Below are positions 25,601-37,774 of a stretch of DNA of 64,000 nt, piece by piece. The notes beneath the pieces are model-generated. The model was not told the DNA's origin. It saw nothing but the letters and a program-made list of their open reading frames with translations, and made no database searches. The DNA is taken from positions 2,046,001 to 2,110,000 of the forward strand of contig NC_057789.1 of the NCBI RefSeq assembly GCF_014905175.1. Reading direction: 5' to 3'. This DNA comes from Aphidius gifuensis. Taxonomy: Eukaryota; Arthropoda; Insecta; Hymenoptera; Braconidae. Position 1 is the stretch's first letter. The number at the start of each line of letters is the position of its first letter. A program made the translations under genes and the position numbers.

Positions 25601-26860
25601 AATCCTCTGGGATTTGTATACCACACTTTTCTACATCAAAACTACAATATTTATTTTTTTTTTTTTTCATAGTTAACTTTCTCATACATGTAAACAGCCA
25701 ATTTGGATGAGCAAACAATCCCTGAAGATAATTTTTTTTCCCCATTTTATTTAAACAAACACTTGAAGAGTCTTAAAAATTATTTGACCAGATTTTTCCC
25801 TACTTGAATCTTCAACAATGGAGGCAAAAATATAATACACTTTTTCCTTTGAATAAAATTTAAAAATTTTTGAAAAATTTCAAGTATTGATTTAAGATCA
25901 TTATTTAAAAAAAATAAATAAAAACTTGTGACAGAAAAATCATGTGCTTTTAATAAAATGTTTTGTCAAATATTTTCAACAATAAAAAATAATTTATATG
26001 GATCAATTTTTGATAAAACATTCTTATAATATATTTCAAAAAATAAAATACAAGAAAATTTATTTTTGTAAAAGTAAATATTTATTTTTTAAAAAAATCT
26101 ATTGAATATATTGTCCACGAGTGTTTGTGTCCATAAAGTCAATAGAATATAACTGTGGCTATTTTGGTCCTTCAAGTTCTTTTATTATCAAAAGGACCCT
26201 CCACATTTTCAAGACCACCATCAGCCATAAATGCAGTTCAGGGTCTATTAAATGCATGTGACCTCTTCAATATCACTCCAAAAAGAAAATATAAAATAAA
26301 AAAAAAATAAAGAACATCTCTTGAATGAAAAATTTTTCCTTGTACATTTTATTTTTTTATTTACAAAAATTCCGTTGGCATTGACACATGTCTCTTAAAA
26401 TAAAAATAAATTCCCATCAAAAGTCAAGAAATGTCGCAATATGTTGTCTCTTGTATATATATTTATTTTTTTTGCGTAACACCGGTTAAAAAAATGGAAA
26501 AAAAAATAGCAAGATTAGCGACTTGGAACCAAGGAAATGACGTATTGTATATGAATATCGATGATTATAATTAAGCACTCGATATACCGGAACAGGAATT
26601 ATGGAATTACGGTAATCAGTAACACGCAGGAGGGCGGTATATACGATTCACATTTCGAGGGCATTTATATTAATATAAATACAAGTAAAAAAAAAAAAAA
26701 AATACACAAACACACATATAAACTTGATAAAGTAAAAAGAAATTAATATATATAAGTATGAATGACATAATGATAATGATAAAAAAAATAAAATGAATAT
26801 TAAAATTATAGAAACAATGCTAAAGATTATGGCATGAGGGAAGAGGAGGTTACTGTCTTC

Positions 26861-26915
26861 ACGCATGCGCGTGCACAACTCTTTTTCGTGTGTAGCTGTT
26901 ATTATATGGCGGACA
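26861..26915 (+). promoter_or_regulatory. possible promoter with NRF1-like and YY1/Pho-like motifs
   Basis: ACGCATGCGCGTGCAC at 26861-26876 resembles the NRF1/Ewg-type GCATGCGC element. TATGGCGGAC at 26905-26914 resembles YY1/Pho-type elements often found close to transcription starts. Together they would suit a TATA-less promoter, but no gene downstream can be identified. The open frame over this area has no recognisable product. Confidence 0.2.
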
Positions 26916-29879
26916 AAGGTTTCCCCATATGTCGATCCGTTCATCTAATATATGTTATTAGACATTACTCTATGATAATTAAATGTACGGCATTGTTACG
27001 TGCGTACTTATGTTACATTACTAGAAATAATATGTTTCGCTACAATGACATCAACTGGTCCCAGTGTCCCCGACTTTAATAAAAAATATTTATATTAAAA
27101 ATAAAAATTTATATTCTCATAATATATAACAATGCATTTGAATTAAATTCATTGGGATTTTTTTTTTTTTTTATCGCAAAATTTAATTCATTTAAATCCA
27201 TGGGAACGTGCAAAAAAATATTGATCATTGTTTTTAGAATTTAACCTTGTTTTGTTTATTTTTTTTTATTTTAAAATTTTGCAATCCATAAGTCCAACTT
27301 CAATTTTTTTTTTTTTTTTTTTTATAGGAACATTCAGACTGTCGACAATTTTTATATAAATTTATTTAAAAAGTCTAAATGAATTTCTCCACTTTTTACT
27401 GAAAATGACCCATGATTGGAGAAATGACGGAGAAATTTATGTATAACTCTGAAGAAAATATTTCTCCGCTATTACTCCAACCTTTTTCAACATTAATTTT
27501 TTCATCTACTCTTTTTTTTTTTTTTACAATACACATATACGCATTGTTACAGTGTACATAATAGTTATTGGAATATGAGGAATATAATTTATTTTAGTTT
27601 GATTGTTTTAAATGATGTAACGAAAAATTATTTTTATTATATATTATTACTTGGTAATTTTTTTCTTAATTTTTCTTAAAGATTATTTTTATCAAAATAA
27701 CGAATTTATAATATAAATTTCTATTGATATTCATTTCTTAATATTAAATATTTAAGAGATCTAATTAATTTGTGAATGAAGAACTTTGATTTATTTATAA
27801 AATAGTGATTATTTTTCTGTAATCAAAAATTTTTAACAATATAATTTAAAGTTTTTATTAAATTTGAAGTTTAAATCAATCAATGTTTATTTATTTATTC
27901 AATTTGAAATTTAATAAAAAATTCAAATTAAATTGCTAAACATTTTTAATTCAAAAAAAAAAAAAAAACTAATGATAATTAATCAATATATTGTTTACGT
28001 TAAATTTCTAATTAAAATGTTAACAATTTTTAGTATAAGTTTATTCATTTTTAACATACAAGATCAATGGGAATCAAATCTGGCTTTAAACAACATTTAA
28101 TTTCGTTATTGGAGGTGGAAGTGTATACAATATTATTGCTAAATATTTCTAACAATATTAATGCACAATTTTTTACGTTCATTGACTTAACAAACGAAAT
28201 ATTATTGCGAGAACCAATCAAATTAGTTGAAGCGAGACTCCATTTCTCGTTTTAAAAAATCAGATTTAACAGAAAATAATATTTATTTATTTAGCTTTAT
28301 TGTTTATTATAGAATTTGTTATTTTTTTTTATTATTTATTAGTTTATATTATTTTTTTTCCAAGCTAGTTTGAAATATTATTTTTTTTTTCAATGCAATA
28401 AATATATGAGAGTTCCAGATGGCTTGTAGAAGCGTGCCATGATTTATTTATTTTGTTGAAAGTGAAATCACTGTTATTAGTTGAGAGTAAAAAAAAAATA
28501 GAGATAAAAAAATGTATATAAATTTAATAATCAATTGATCAATCAGCTGATTTCAGAGAGTACTAAGTGAGATTGTTTTTTTTTTCCATTTCGAAAAAAA
28601 AGTTGTTGTATTGTTTTGTGAGAAAAAAAATATATAAATGAGATATATATATAGGGAATCCAAAAATAAAAACGAATGAATGGCTCAAGTTTGCTATATT
28701 TTGCGGAAGAAAAAAATATAAAAATAAATGAAAAATAAGGTCAGTTGTGGTAAAAGAACAGAGCTTGTGGTTAAACACGTGTATATATCAATAGACTTGC
28801 GGTTTTTGCTTGTCGTCGTTGTTTTTTTTTTTACCCTGCCATTTCAATTTTCTTATTTTTTTATTTCTTTCATATTTTATTCATTATTTGAAAGTCTTTT
28901 TTTTTTTTTTGAGCTAAGGTCTTGTGTTCAGTCAGTATTGATTGTCTGATATTTATAAAACCAGGCAAAACAGTCTTCGAACACGTTCCAAAAGTCTATT
29001 GTATATTCACAAACTAAGTCAAGTCATCCTGATGATTCCTTCTGCCAATATGAATTTTTAGAGTCATCTGGTAATAAAACCACACAATAAACTCCATATG
29101 TTTGACAGATAATTAAATATCAAAAAAATATTACTGGGTTAATAAAGAAAAAAAAAAATTCTTTCAAATTTCAAATAAATCCAACATACAAAAAAAATAC
29201 TTGATACTTAAAATTGCCTCCGGTATATTTACAAATAGACTTTTTCATCTAATTTCTTTTACCTTTTATAAATTAATTAATTATCTTATTGATATGATTA
29301 ATTTTGATAATATCAAACTTGAAGAAAAACAACAAAAAAATCAACAACAAAAGTAATAAATTAAAAATGATCAAAAATCTTTTATTCAAACATTCGCACC
29401 AAAATTCTACGAATAATATATTATTTTTTAAATTTCCAAACAGCTAAATATTATTAGAATTTAAAAATGCATACAAATAGCCATATCCACCCCGAAAAAT
29501 CAATGATTTCGGTTGTCGTTTTGGAGGCGTGTGTATCTTGTTTGTGATTTTAATGCATTTGTTATAATCATTCATCAAGCACGAGATCATTCTTTTCGCT
29601 ATTAAAAAATATGCATCTGCTTTCCCATCCAGTCCAAAAGCCACAAAAAAAAAAAAGGCCATAATAACAACAACAATAAAATAAATAAAAAAAGATGCAA
29701 ATAGTCATAGTGAACACGCGTGAATATGAGGGGCGCGAATAGATTCCAAGGCGTGTCAAAATGTGTTGTCTTCTCGTACATACATATATAAACACATTTT
29801 AGTATTGTCCTCGTTTTCATGTACCTACATATTGTACTTGTCTGTATATATATACATATAAAACTGAAAATTGTATGTA

Positions 29880-30003
29880 GGTATGCCCATGACGATCCAG
29901 AGCACCTGGGAATTGTAACTACCACGCCCAAACATATCGCGAGCAATGTAAGAGGTCCCCTGTGTGCATCATATAACCGTGTGGGGCATATCCTGGGCAC
30001 CCG
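29880..30003. promoter_or_regulatory. island with a CCACGCCCA Sp/KLF-type site
   Basis: CCACGCCCA at 29922-29930 is the reverse complement of the GGGCGTGG class. The block is among the more G+C-rich non-coding stretches and has A+T-rich simple sequence on both sides. Short frames on both strands show no family features. Confidence 0.25.
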
Positions 30004-30454
30004 GTAAATTCTATAATATATATTCAGATCGTACATGTTAGGTTCAATCGAAAACGTATATATATTGTTCAGATAACCAGAACTTTACTCGACCCTCCAT
30101 TTCAACGTATATGACATACGGAATCATGCTAAAATTTCAGATAGAGAGAGTATAAAGCACAATGCAACTCGACCGTTCATTACAACTGTCTATGGTCTCT
30201 TTATACGCAGGCTATATGAATTTGTGTATGTCTCTTGTATTGTTCAAATCACAGATAGGTATATTGGCCGGATGTAGCCGCAAGAATGTCAGCAAATTCA
30301 AATCACTTGGGATCCTTATATTGGTGCTGATTTTTGGCTTTATTTTTTTTGCTTTGTATATTGTATGTAATTTATTTTTATTTATTGGTTGCGGCTAATA
30401 TAGTGACATTGTTCTTAAGTTGACTATCGATATAACTTTGAAATTTAACCAAAA

Positions 30455-30545
30455 ACGAGCGGCCCTCATACGCCTGGGGGCGTCCAGGGCGTACGCGATT
30501 ACGCCTCCAGGTGGATCGGGGTGGTACCGAGACATTCCTCATTCT
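30455..30545. promoter_or_regulatory. very G+C-rich island with a hairpin and a CTCF-like site
   Basis: A sharp G+C peak. TACGCCTGG (30469-30477) pairs with CCAGGGCGTA (30484-30493) around a 6-nt loop, with one bulged G. CCTCCAGGTGG at 30504-30514 matches most of the CTCF core consensus. The 10-mer GTCCAGGGCG (30482-30491) recurs in the other very G+C-rich island at 50112-50121. An insulator or enhancer is inferred; the element lies 1.7 kb left of the repeat zone. Confidence 0.3.
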
Positions 30546-32545
30546 GCCGCTACTCTTATTCTTTATTACATATATATAAATAACATATTACATCTATTTA
30601 TCTAAATTATAATTATATGTATTTTATAAAATAAAAATTTGGTCGTCAAAAAATTTAAATATTAAAATTAAAAAAAAAATAAAAGCTCAATTGACAAGTG
30701 AATAAGCTCATTCTCATCGATAAAAGCAAACAATTGAAATTGATAATAAAAAAAAAATTCAATAATGTAATATAATAACTGTAATTTGTAAAAAAATATT
30801 GCTAAATATTTTCAGTGTATTTTAAATAACACATAAAAGGTGGTAAAAAAAATTAAACATAAAGAAAATTAAGGAAAAAAAAACCAAAACCAAATAACGG
30901 ATCATCGTTTGAAGAATATATTGCGTGATGCGGAACCACATCTGATGGTTTGACATATATTTTTGGTCAGTCTGCACGCGGATCACTTTTTTTTTTTTCC
31001 AACAATGAATGAGTGAAAAAAATTTTTGACGCCAATTTTTTTTATATAAAAAAAAAAAAAAAAATTAAATACTTATGAAAAAAGAAAAATGACGATGGCA
31101 GTAGCAGATGGAGAAACTTGCTGCAGGCTCTTGATATATATTTTTCGTCAATACTAAATATTTTTTCATTTTTAACTTTCATGTATTTTTGTATTTTGAA
31201 TGCATGTCCCACATATGCTTGAATGGATAATAACAGTGCGTGCAATTGCTGAATACACGTAAATTTCCATAAATTTTTTTTCATAATTTAATATAAAATT
31301 ATACATGATTATTTTTCATATTTATTAAAACAAATATATACATTGTTTTGGTGATGTATTTGTCATATTTATTATGAAGATAAAATTATAAAAATATATG
31401 GACATGTTTATTGCATCATAAGGCGAATAATTGATGACAAATATTGGCAGATGCTCGAAATGTTCACAAAGTATAATCCCCCTCTTGGACCATTGACACA
31501 TTTGGGTAAGTCGTGAAAAACACCTCCTTTTATACAGCCTATATTATGGCTCTTTCGCTACCGTTTACTATTTTTTTTTTTTTTTTTATTCAATATAAAA
31601 AATAATAATAATAGAAGAAAAAAAATAAAATGCATAAATCAAAGTACAGAAGCACTAACCAACTCAACAATGATCATTTTGGTTTTTCTATCTGTTACCA
31701 TCAAAGATCCCGAGGAAATTCGGCTTCCTTTCTTTGATTCAAATAAAAAAAAAAAAAAAAAGAAGGCGCGACCACAATGCGGCTCGATGACAAATGGAAC
31801 TGGACCCCAAGTAACCTTCCCCAATATACTGTTAAAATTTTTTAGGACTATAGGATCTATTATTAAAAGTCAAAAGAAAACCAGAGCATCCTTTAGCTAT
31901 TGTCCTGAAAACGAGGCGAGAAATATACCAAGTTGAGTAGCCAAATTTAACGTACATTGTTATTTAAAAAAAAAAAAAAATATAATATATTTGTTTAGCT
32001 CTTAAAACGTTGTGTATTTTTTGTGTAATATAATTTTTTGTTGAAATAAAAAATTACCTTTTGCAGAAATTTAAAGGGTTGAAAACAAATAGAGTAAAAA
32101 ATTAATATGAATAATAAAATGAAGGAAAATATATCTTATGGTTAATAAAAAAAAATTAAAAATATTTTCTCGGTGGTGACAATTCGTTCGTAAAATGTCG
32201 TATACGCAAGAGTTACGAGTTCACAGGGTCATAAAGTCTCGTCCTCTTTGCAACGCCCCAAGACTAAATAAAAATATATATATATATATAAAATAATAAT
32301 AATAATAATGATATATTATGTAAGTATATAACGTGTGTATGTGAAAACAAGCCCAAAGATATCTGTCGACAGTTATTTTGTTTTACGACCGAAGCAAGCT
32401 TCATACTTTTGACAGTTCATACTTTTTTTTGGTTCATCTGCACTTTATGGCATTTTAAAAAATTTGGAAATGATTGATAAATATTCGTCTGATAATAATA
32501 ATTATTATATTTTATTGAATAGTATATGTAGATAAATAATATTTT

Positions 32546-32843
32546 GTCAGTAGAAAATATCGAACAGGCTTGTGGTTGTGTGAATCAAGGCAGTATGTTT
32601 TTAATCGCTGCTTCAGAGGTTCAAATCCTACTCCGATCATTGATTGGATTGAATGTAGTCTTCTGATGCCTTCTTAAGATTTCGAGGTTCAACTTAATAA
32701 TTATTCACCATATAAATCATGAAACAAATATCTCCTTGCGTAGAACGAGTAAAGATATAAGCCTCTTTCCTGGTTCTATGCTTGGAAATATTTGTCCCAG
32801 ACACCAAAATATCTTTTTGCAATTTCTAATTTAATCATTTTAA
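32546..32843 (+). mobile_element. SINE-like repeat, copy 1
   Basis: The 5' end matches other copies at GTCAGTAGAAAATATC. The tRNA-like head is diverged, but B box GGTTCAAATCC (32618-32628) is intact and a GCAG/CTGC stem replaces the usual anticodon-arm-like stem. The middle part of 92 nt is not alignable with copy 2. The hairpin is at 32721-32798 and an A+T-rich tail follows. It lies inside tandem unit 1. Confidence 0.7.
32721..32798 (+). ncRNA. conserved pre-miRNA-like hairpin, copy 1
   Basis: 78 nt. The 5' arm has GCGTAGAAC where the others have GCAAAGAAC; this change improves pairing with GTTCTATGC in the 3' arm. The top stem AAAGA/TCTTT is fully paired with an 8-nt loop. Confidence 0.45.
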
Positions 32844-33692
32844 TAACTTAAATTTTTATTTCAATATTAATAATAGTTTTGTTGTCAAGTATTCTCCAAA
32901 TAGTAGTCCAAAAAAATAAAACAAACATATAGTAACACGTATAAACATAACGACACAATGACTATCATCAAATTTCAAAAAAATTATAATAAATAAATTA
33001 ATATTCTATTCAATAATTTATGAATAATTATTTAAATTGTGAATCAATTTATTTGAAAACTAATTAACCACCATCGTATTATAATGATCAAATGTTATAT
33101 TATTTTTTATTTAATTTTTTTAATATTTATCTTTCAAATATTGTGTTAAATGTTTATTTATTTTTATTTATTTATTCAATGTATTATTATATATTATTAA
33201 CAAGATAATTATTAAATTTCTTGAATAAATTTTTACTTTAATTAATTTTTTACTTGCTACTAAATATTTTTGTTGTGCTGTATTTTTCATGAGCCTTTTT
33301 TTTGGATATTGTTATTCAGATATTTCTGTAGAAAAGAATATATACATAAAATTGTAATTTACAAAAAAAAAAAAAAAAAATGTGTCATATCAATTTAAAG
33401 CTACAATTTAAGTTTCAACCAACCAAGACTAAATAAATATATATAAATATATATAAAATAATAATAATAATATATTATAGGTATATATAACGTGTGTATG
33501 TAAAAGCAAGCCTAAAGATATTTGTCGACAATTTTTTTTTTTATGACCGAAGCAAGTTTCATACTTTTGACAGTTCATACTTTTTTCTGGTTCATCTGCA
33601 CTTTATGACATTTTAAAAAATTTCAAAATGATTGATTAATATTCGTCTAATAATAATTATTATTATATTTTATTGATTGATCCATGCCAAAC

Positions 33693-34058
33693 GGTCAGTA
33701 AAAAATATCAAGCAAGCTTGTGGTTTAGAGAGTCAAGGCATCGTTTTACGGTGCCTGTAGTATTGGGTTCAAATCTGAAATGCGATATCCATATCGTTAA
33801 GTAAAACGGAAAATTATCAACAACCAGCTAAAAAAATATATGGAATTCTTTCTTCTAAAGTTAATAAATGGTTAGTTATTAAAGGTGGAAATTCAACGAA
33901 TTTTTCAAAATGTAATCATGGCTTGTAGGCGTTTGGAACAAATATCTCCTTGCAAAGAACGAGTGAAGATAAGCGTCTTTCCTGGTTCTATGCTCGGAAA
34001 TATTTGTCCCAGACGTCAAATTATCTTTTTGCAATCCCTAATTTAATAATTTGAATAA
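33693..34058 (+). mobile_element. SINE-like repeat, copy 2
   Basis: Starts GGTCAGTAAAAAATATC. The head has the anticodon-arm-like hairpin GGCATCG-TTTTA-CGGTGCC and B box GGTTCAAATCT at 33766-33776. The middle is 158 nt and specific to this copy. The hairpin is at 33935-34010, followed by an A+T-rich tail. Confidence 0.75.
33935..34010 (+). ncRNA. conserved pre-miRNA-like hairpin, copy 2
   Basis: 76 nt. The top stem is GAAGA/TCTTT with one G-U pair; the 3' arm segments CCTGGTTCTATGCT and GAAATATTTGTC are identical to all other copies. Confidence 0.45.
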
Positions 34059-34419
34059 CTTAATTTTTTATTTCAATATTTATAACAGTTTTGTTGTCAA
34101 GTATTTCCCCAAATATTATTTTTCGATCAATTTCTTTAATATTTATCTTTCAAATATTTTATTAAATGTTTATTTAATATATTTATTAATTCAATTTATT
34201 ATTATATATTATTAACAAGATAATTATTAAATTTCTCGAATAAATTTTCAATTTAATTAATTTTTTATTTGCTACTTAATATTTTTGCTGTGCTGTATTT
34301 TTCATGAGCTTTTTTTTAGATATTTTTTATTGAGATATTTCTGTAAATATACATAAAATTGTAATTTAAAAAAAAAAAAAATGTGTAATATCAATTTAAA
34401 GCTACAATTTAAGTATCAA

Positions 34420-36440
34420 GATGTCTTTATTTCTGATGAATTGTTCTCACTTAACCAGAGTTAGGCGTTAACAATTTGAGAATACATTGCAAACAGGGTC
34501 GAGTGTCAAATTGTCGTGTATTTTCAAAGTAAGAAAATATTTGAAATAATTTACCAAGATATATTACATCAATGCTTGGTTAAGAATTAGATATTTAAAG
34601 TAAATTCACCAGCACAAAAAAAAAGAAAAAAAAGAAAGCATAAAAATTTATTTATTTATTTTTATTTATTTCAAAAAAAGATTGTATATATAGCTATATA
34701 GATATTGCTTGAAAAGCATGTGCAATGGGCGTTAACCAAAACGAAAGAGATATACTGCCTTGCACGAGTATTTATGGCATATCCGCACTTCTAATGTATA
34801 TCCACATTGGAATGTCTTACGACAACTCCAAATAATTGTTTCTGGAAGTGTTAATATTGTGCTTATTAACTTGAACATTTTTTTTTTTTTCTTATTTTTT
34901 GAATATTATTTTTCATTTTTATATATCTGTTGAACCCTAAATGTATATATTTTTCCAAGCAAATGCGACATTAAATTTCTGAGTAAACATTTATTAACCA
35001 TTATTAAAAAAATTTTTAAAAAAAATTTAAACTTAGCAAACCATAATATACAAGTGAACATGTCAATTTAAATTATAGAATTTTTTTTATTTCATTTTAT
35101 TTTTCATCTCGTCATCTCATCAGTGTGCATGGTCTTGTTTTTGACGACACATTTAATGACTTCTTTATACCAAGACATTTAATACACTTCTGAGCATTGC
35201 TATAATCGAAAACGTGTTAACAATTTTCTTGCTGGTAGTAAAAAATGAATTTAAAAAATTAAAAAAAATTTTATATGAGCTTTTTTTTATGACTAAACTA
35301 TTCAGTTGATTGTATGAGTATATTATTTTTTTACAACTAGTATTTAGTCTTGTAAAATTAATAGAAAACAGATTGATGAATTGACAGGTTTTAATTTTAA
35401 AAGGGTAATTGAATGTAGTGCTCACAATATAAATAAAAGAATGATGAGAAAATATAAAAAACAAACTTAATTTGATATATAAAATTAGCTGAATAATGCT
35501 CATAATAGAAAACCAAAAAAAAAAAGGGTGTATCAATGAAAATTGATATGTATTTCGTATCGATAATTGACATCGTCAATGAATAAATTGGCTGTATGAA
35601 AATACAACAAGGCTATTTAATAAAATAAATGAAAAAAAAAACAATAATAATAATGACGATGTTATATATTTTTTTTTCTTTTTTGGTGCAGCAATAGAAG
35701 ACACCTGAGAAAATAAATATCCAGGCAATTAGTATCGGATGTCGATAAATTGGTTTCGAATGTATACACGACAACCTGTTAAAAAATAGCCCGTTGAGAC
35801 TCAGCTGGATACAACCTGCAGGTTACCAAGAATATACCTGTGATCCTGCGATTCATTTATGTGCAAAAATTATGCAAAGAAAAGAATTACTCGTTCTATT
35901 TAAAAAAGTCATTCAAAAAAATTACTTTACAATGAAAATTGCTCGAGAAAAATATTTATAAATTTTATAAATTAATAAATTGATAAATATTTAATTAAAA
36001 ATTGTTATTAATTTTAAATTTTAAAAATAAAAAATTTATTAATTAAATGTATTTAAAAAAATATTATAAATGAAAGTTTTAATTTTTTTTTTCAATATTT
36101 AATAATCTACATTTAAAAATAAACAAAAAAAAAAAATAATTTTGTTTTTTGTAGGTTTTTTATTAAATAAAAAAAAAAACACATTTGATATTTTATTTTA
36201 TGATTGTATATTTTTATTATTTATTGATAGACAAACTAGTCCAGAGGCCATAAGACCACCCTTGGGATTTAAGAGTATATAGACTGCAGATTTAACTGGT
36301 CGATAAATATCATTCGTTCCGATACTCGAACATGAACCAGAGGGTCTTAACCATAACCAGTGATACACACACAAAAAAACCCCCCTCAAATAAATAAATA
36401 TATATGCATGTAACTAAACTCAAGGGGATGTTTCATTTTT
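34420..36440. other. non-coding spacer between repeat clusters
   Basis: A+T-rich. The 123-residue minus-strand frame at 35165-35536 is Ile/Phe/Ser-rich and looks like composition only. AACCTGCAGGTT, a 12-bp palindrome, is at 35813-35824 inside a mixed-composition stretch (about 35690-35870). Another such stretch lies at about 36235-36390. Confidence 0.4.
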
Positions 36441-36752
36441 AAAATATCCACACACATTCATCCCATGTGTTTGTCTTGTACACTAACTATTAATCTTTTC
36501 CTTAAAAAGATAAAAAATAAAAAAAAACCATCAAGTATACGCATCAAGCATACTTAAATTTCTAATCCCATGAAATTATATTATATATATTTCATTTTCA
36601 CTTAGTATTTTTATTTAAACGTTTTATTGTTTTTCTGGTTTATCTGTATACTTCATGGCATTTTAAAAAATTTAAAAATGATTAATTAATATCTGTTTAA
36701 TAATAATAATTATTATATTTTACCGAATAATATATGTAGATAAATAATATTC

Positions 36753-37044
36753 GGTCGATAGCCTAGCTAAATATATAATCTAAAATAAATGATTGGTGTT
36801 TATGATTGGTTTTTATGAATGGATTAACCTGGAATAGCAATCGAATGTGTTAGATTCAATCATTGTAATAGCAGATGTTTCTTCAGAATTATTAAAACTA
36901 TTTTATCTTGATTCTCAACGTGGAACAAATGTCTCCTTGCAAAGAACGAGTAAAGACAAGCCTCTTTCCTGGTTCTATGCTCGGAAATATTTGTCCCAGA
37001 TGCCAAAATATCCTTTTGTAATTCCTCATTTAATAATTTTAATA
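36753..37044 (+). mobile_element. SINE-like repeat, copy 3 (tRNA-like head lost or replaced)
   Basis: Begins at GGTCGATAG like other copies, but no A or B box follows. The 169 nt before the hairpin show no tRNA-like pattern, although the neighbouring tandem unit 4 keeps the head. The hairpin at 36922-36997 and the tail are intact. Confidence 0.6.
36922..36997 (+). ncRNA. conserved pre-miRNA-like hairpin, copy 3
   Basis: 76 nt. ATATC in the 5' arm is changed to ATGTC, which turns an A-U pair into G-U; the top stem AAAGA/TCTTT is fully paired. It is retained although the tRNA-like head of this copy is gone. Confidence 0.45.
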
Positions 37045-37498
37045 ACTTAATTTTTTATTTCAATATTAATATCAGTTTAGTTGTCGAGTATTCCCCAAAA
37101 TAGTAGTATAAAAATAAAACAAACATAGTCACACATATAATCATAATGACACAATGACTATAATCAACAGACAAAAAAATTATGATAAATAAATGAATAT
37201 TCCATTTAATTTTAAAATATCCACATACATTCATCCCATGTGTTTGTCTTGTACACTAAGTATTAATCTTTCCCTTAAAAAGATAAAAAAAATAAAAACC
37301 ATCAAGTACACGCATCAAGCATACTTAAATTTCTAATCTCATGAAATTATATTATATATATTTCATTTTCGCTTAGTATTTACTGGTTTATCTGCACTAT
37401 ATAGCATTCTAGAAAATATAAAAATGATTGATCAATATTTGCTCAATAATAATTATTGTTATATTTTATCGAATAATATATGTACATAAATAATATTT

Positions 37499-37774
37499 GG
37501 TCATCAGAAATATCAAGCAGGCTTGTGGTTGAGTGAGTCAAGGCACCGTATTACGATGTCTGTAGTCTAATGTTCAAATCCTCACCAAATCACGAATAGT
37601 ATCGAAGGAATTATGTTAGTTGATGAGTTTTCATCATTCTGATCGGCAATCTTCGAACAAATATCTCCTTGCAAAGAACGAGTAAGGATAGCCTCTTTCC
37701 TGGTTCTATGCTTGGAAATATTTGTCCCAGATGCCAAAATATTCTTTTGCAATAACTAATTAAATAATTTTAAC
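37499..37774 (+). mobile_element. SINE-like repeat, copy 4
   Basis: Starts GGTCATCAG. The head has GGCTTGTGGTTGAGTGAG and a B box with one change (TGTTCAAATCC, 37571-37581). The middle is only 73 nt, the shortest of the set. The hairpin is at 37655-37728. Confidence 0.75.
37655..37728 (+). ncRNA. conserved pre-miRNA-like hairpin, copy 4
   Basis: 74 nt, lacking one basal G at the 5' end. The top stem is AAGGA/TCTTT with a G-U pair; the 3' arm is unchanged. Confidence 0.45.

Larger units (their letters stand above)
15331..32257. other. gene-poor 3' flank of the Sp gene
   Basis: About 17 kb with no recognisable protein gene; open frames are short or homopolymer-driven. Islands of more even composition occur near 15690-15785 (CACGCCCAC at 15772-15780), 16660-16750, 17290-17505, 18900-18980, 21980-22045, 22660-22780, 23640-23730, 24110-24190 (GGCGCC at 24130-24135), 25550-25620, 26520-26660, 26860-27070, 29880-30003, 30455-30545, 31640-31930 and 32200-32257. 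A (CAT)n run is at 19302-19318. The islands may be enhancers or short exons of unrecognised transcripts. Confidence 0.4.
32258..33422 (+). repeat. tandem duplication, unit 1
   Basis: Starts at CCAAGACTAAATAAA and ends just before the same string restarts at 33423. Flanks of unit 1 and unit 2 are closely similar by eye on both sides: from the (TA)n/(AAT)n tract, through the stretch around TTTTGACAGTTCATACTTT, and again from the hairpin through about 600 bp to the poly-A tract. The segment between the B box and the hairpin does not align with unit 2. Confidence 0.8.
33423..34419 (+). repeat. tandem duplication, unit 2
   Basis: Second unit of the head-to-tail pair. It ends near AAGTATCAA, after a poly-A tract and the stretch TCAATTTAAAGCTACAATTT shared with unit 1. 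Its central part between B box and hairpin is 158 nt against 92 nt in unit 1 and is unrelated by eye, although the flanks on both sides are alike. Confidence 0.8.
36441..37213 (+). repeat. tandem duplication, unit 3
   Basis: Begins AAAATATCCACAC; the same sequence restarts at 37214, a 773-bp period. The left flank, around the words CATCCCATGTGTTTGTCTTG and CGCATCAAGCATACTTAAAT, is nearly identical to unit 4. The unit contains repeat copy 3. Confidence 0.8.

Noticed and set aside
29602..30036. 144-residue minus-strand frame
   Set aside because: Part covers a G+C-richer island and the rest is Leu/Phe homopolymer; no family features, and other frames there are open too.
31670..31936. 88-residue + strand frame with a poly-Lys run
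   Set aside because: Depends on an A homopolymer and is mirrored by an open frame on the other strand; no recognisable family.
35165..35536. 123-residue minus-strand frame
   Set aside because: Ile/Phe/Ser-rich in A+T-rich sequence with no motif; length compatible with chance.
37621..37655. Box C/D snoRNA in the middle of copy 4 (TGATGA and CTGA)
   Set aside because: The boxes are only about 14 nt apart and no terminal stem is visible.
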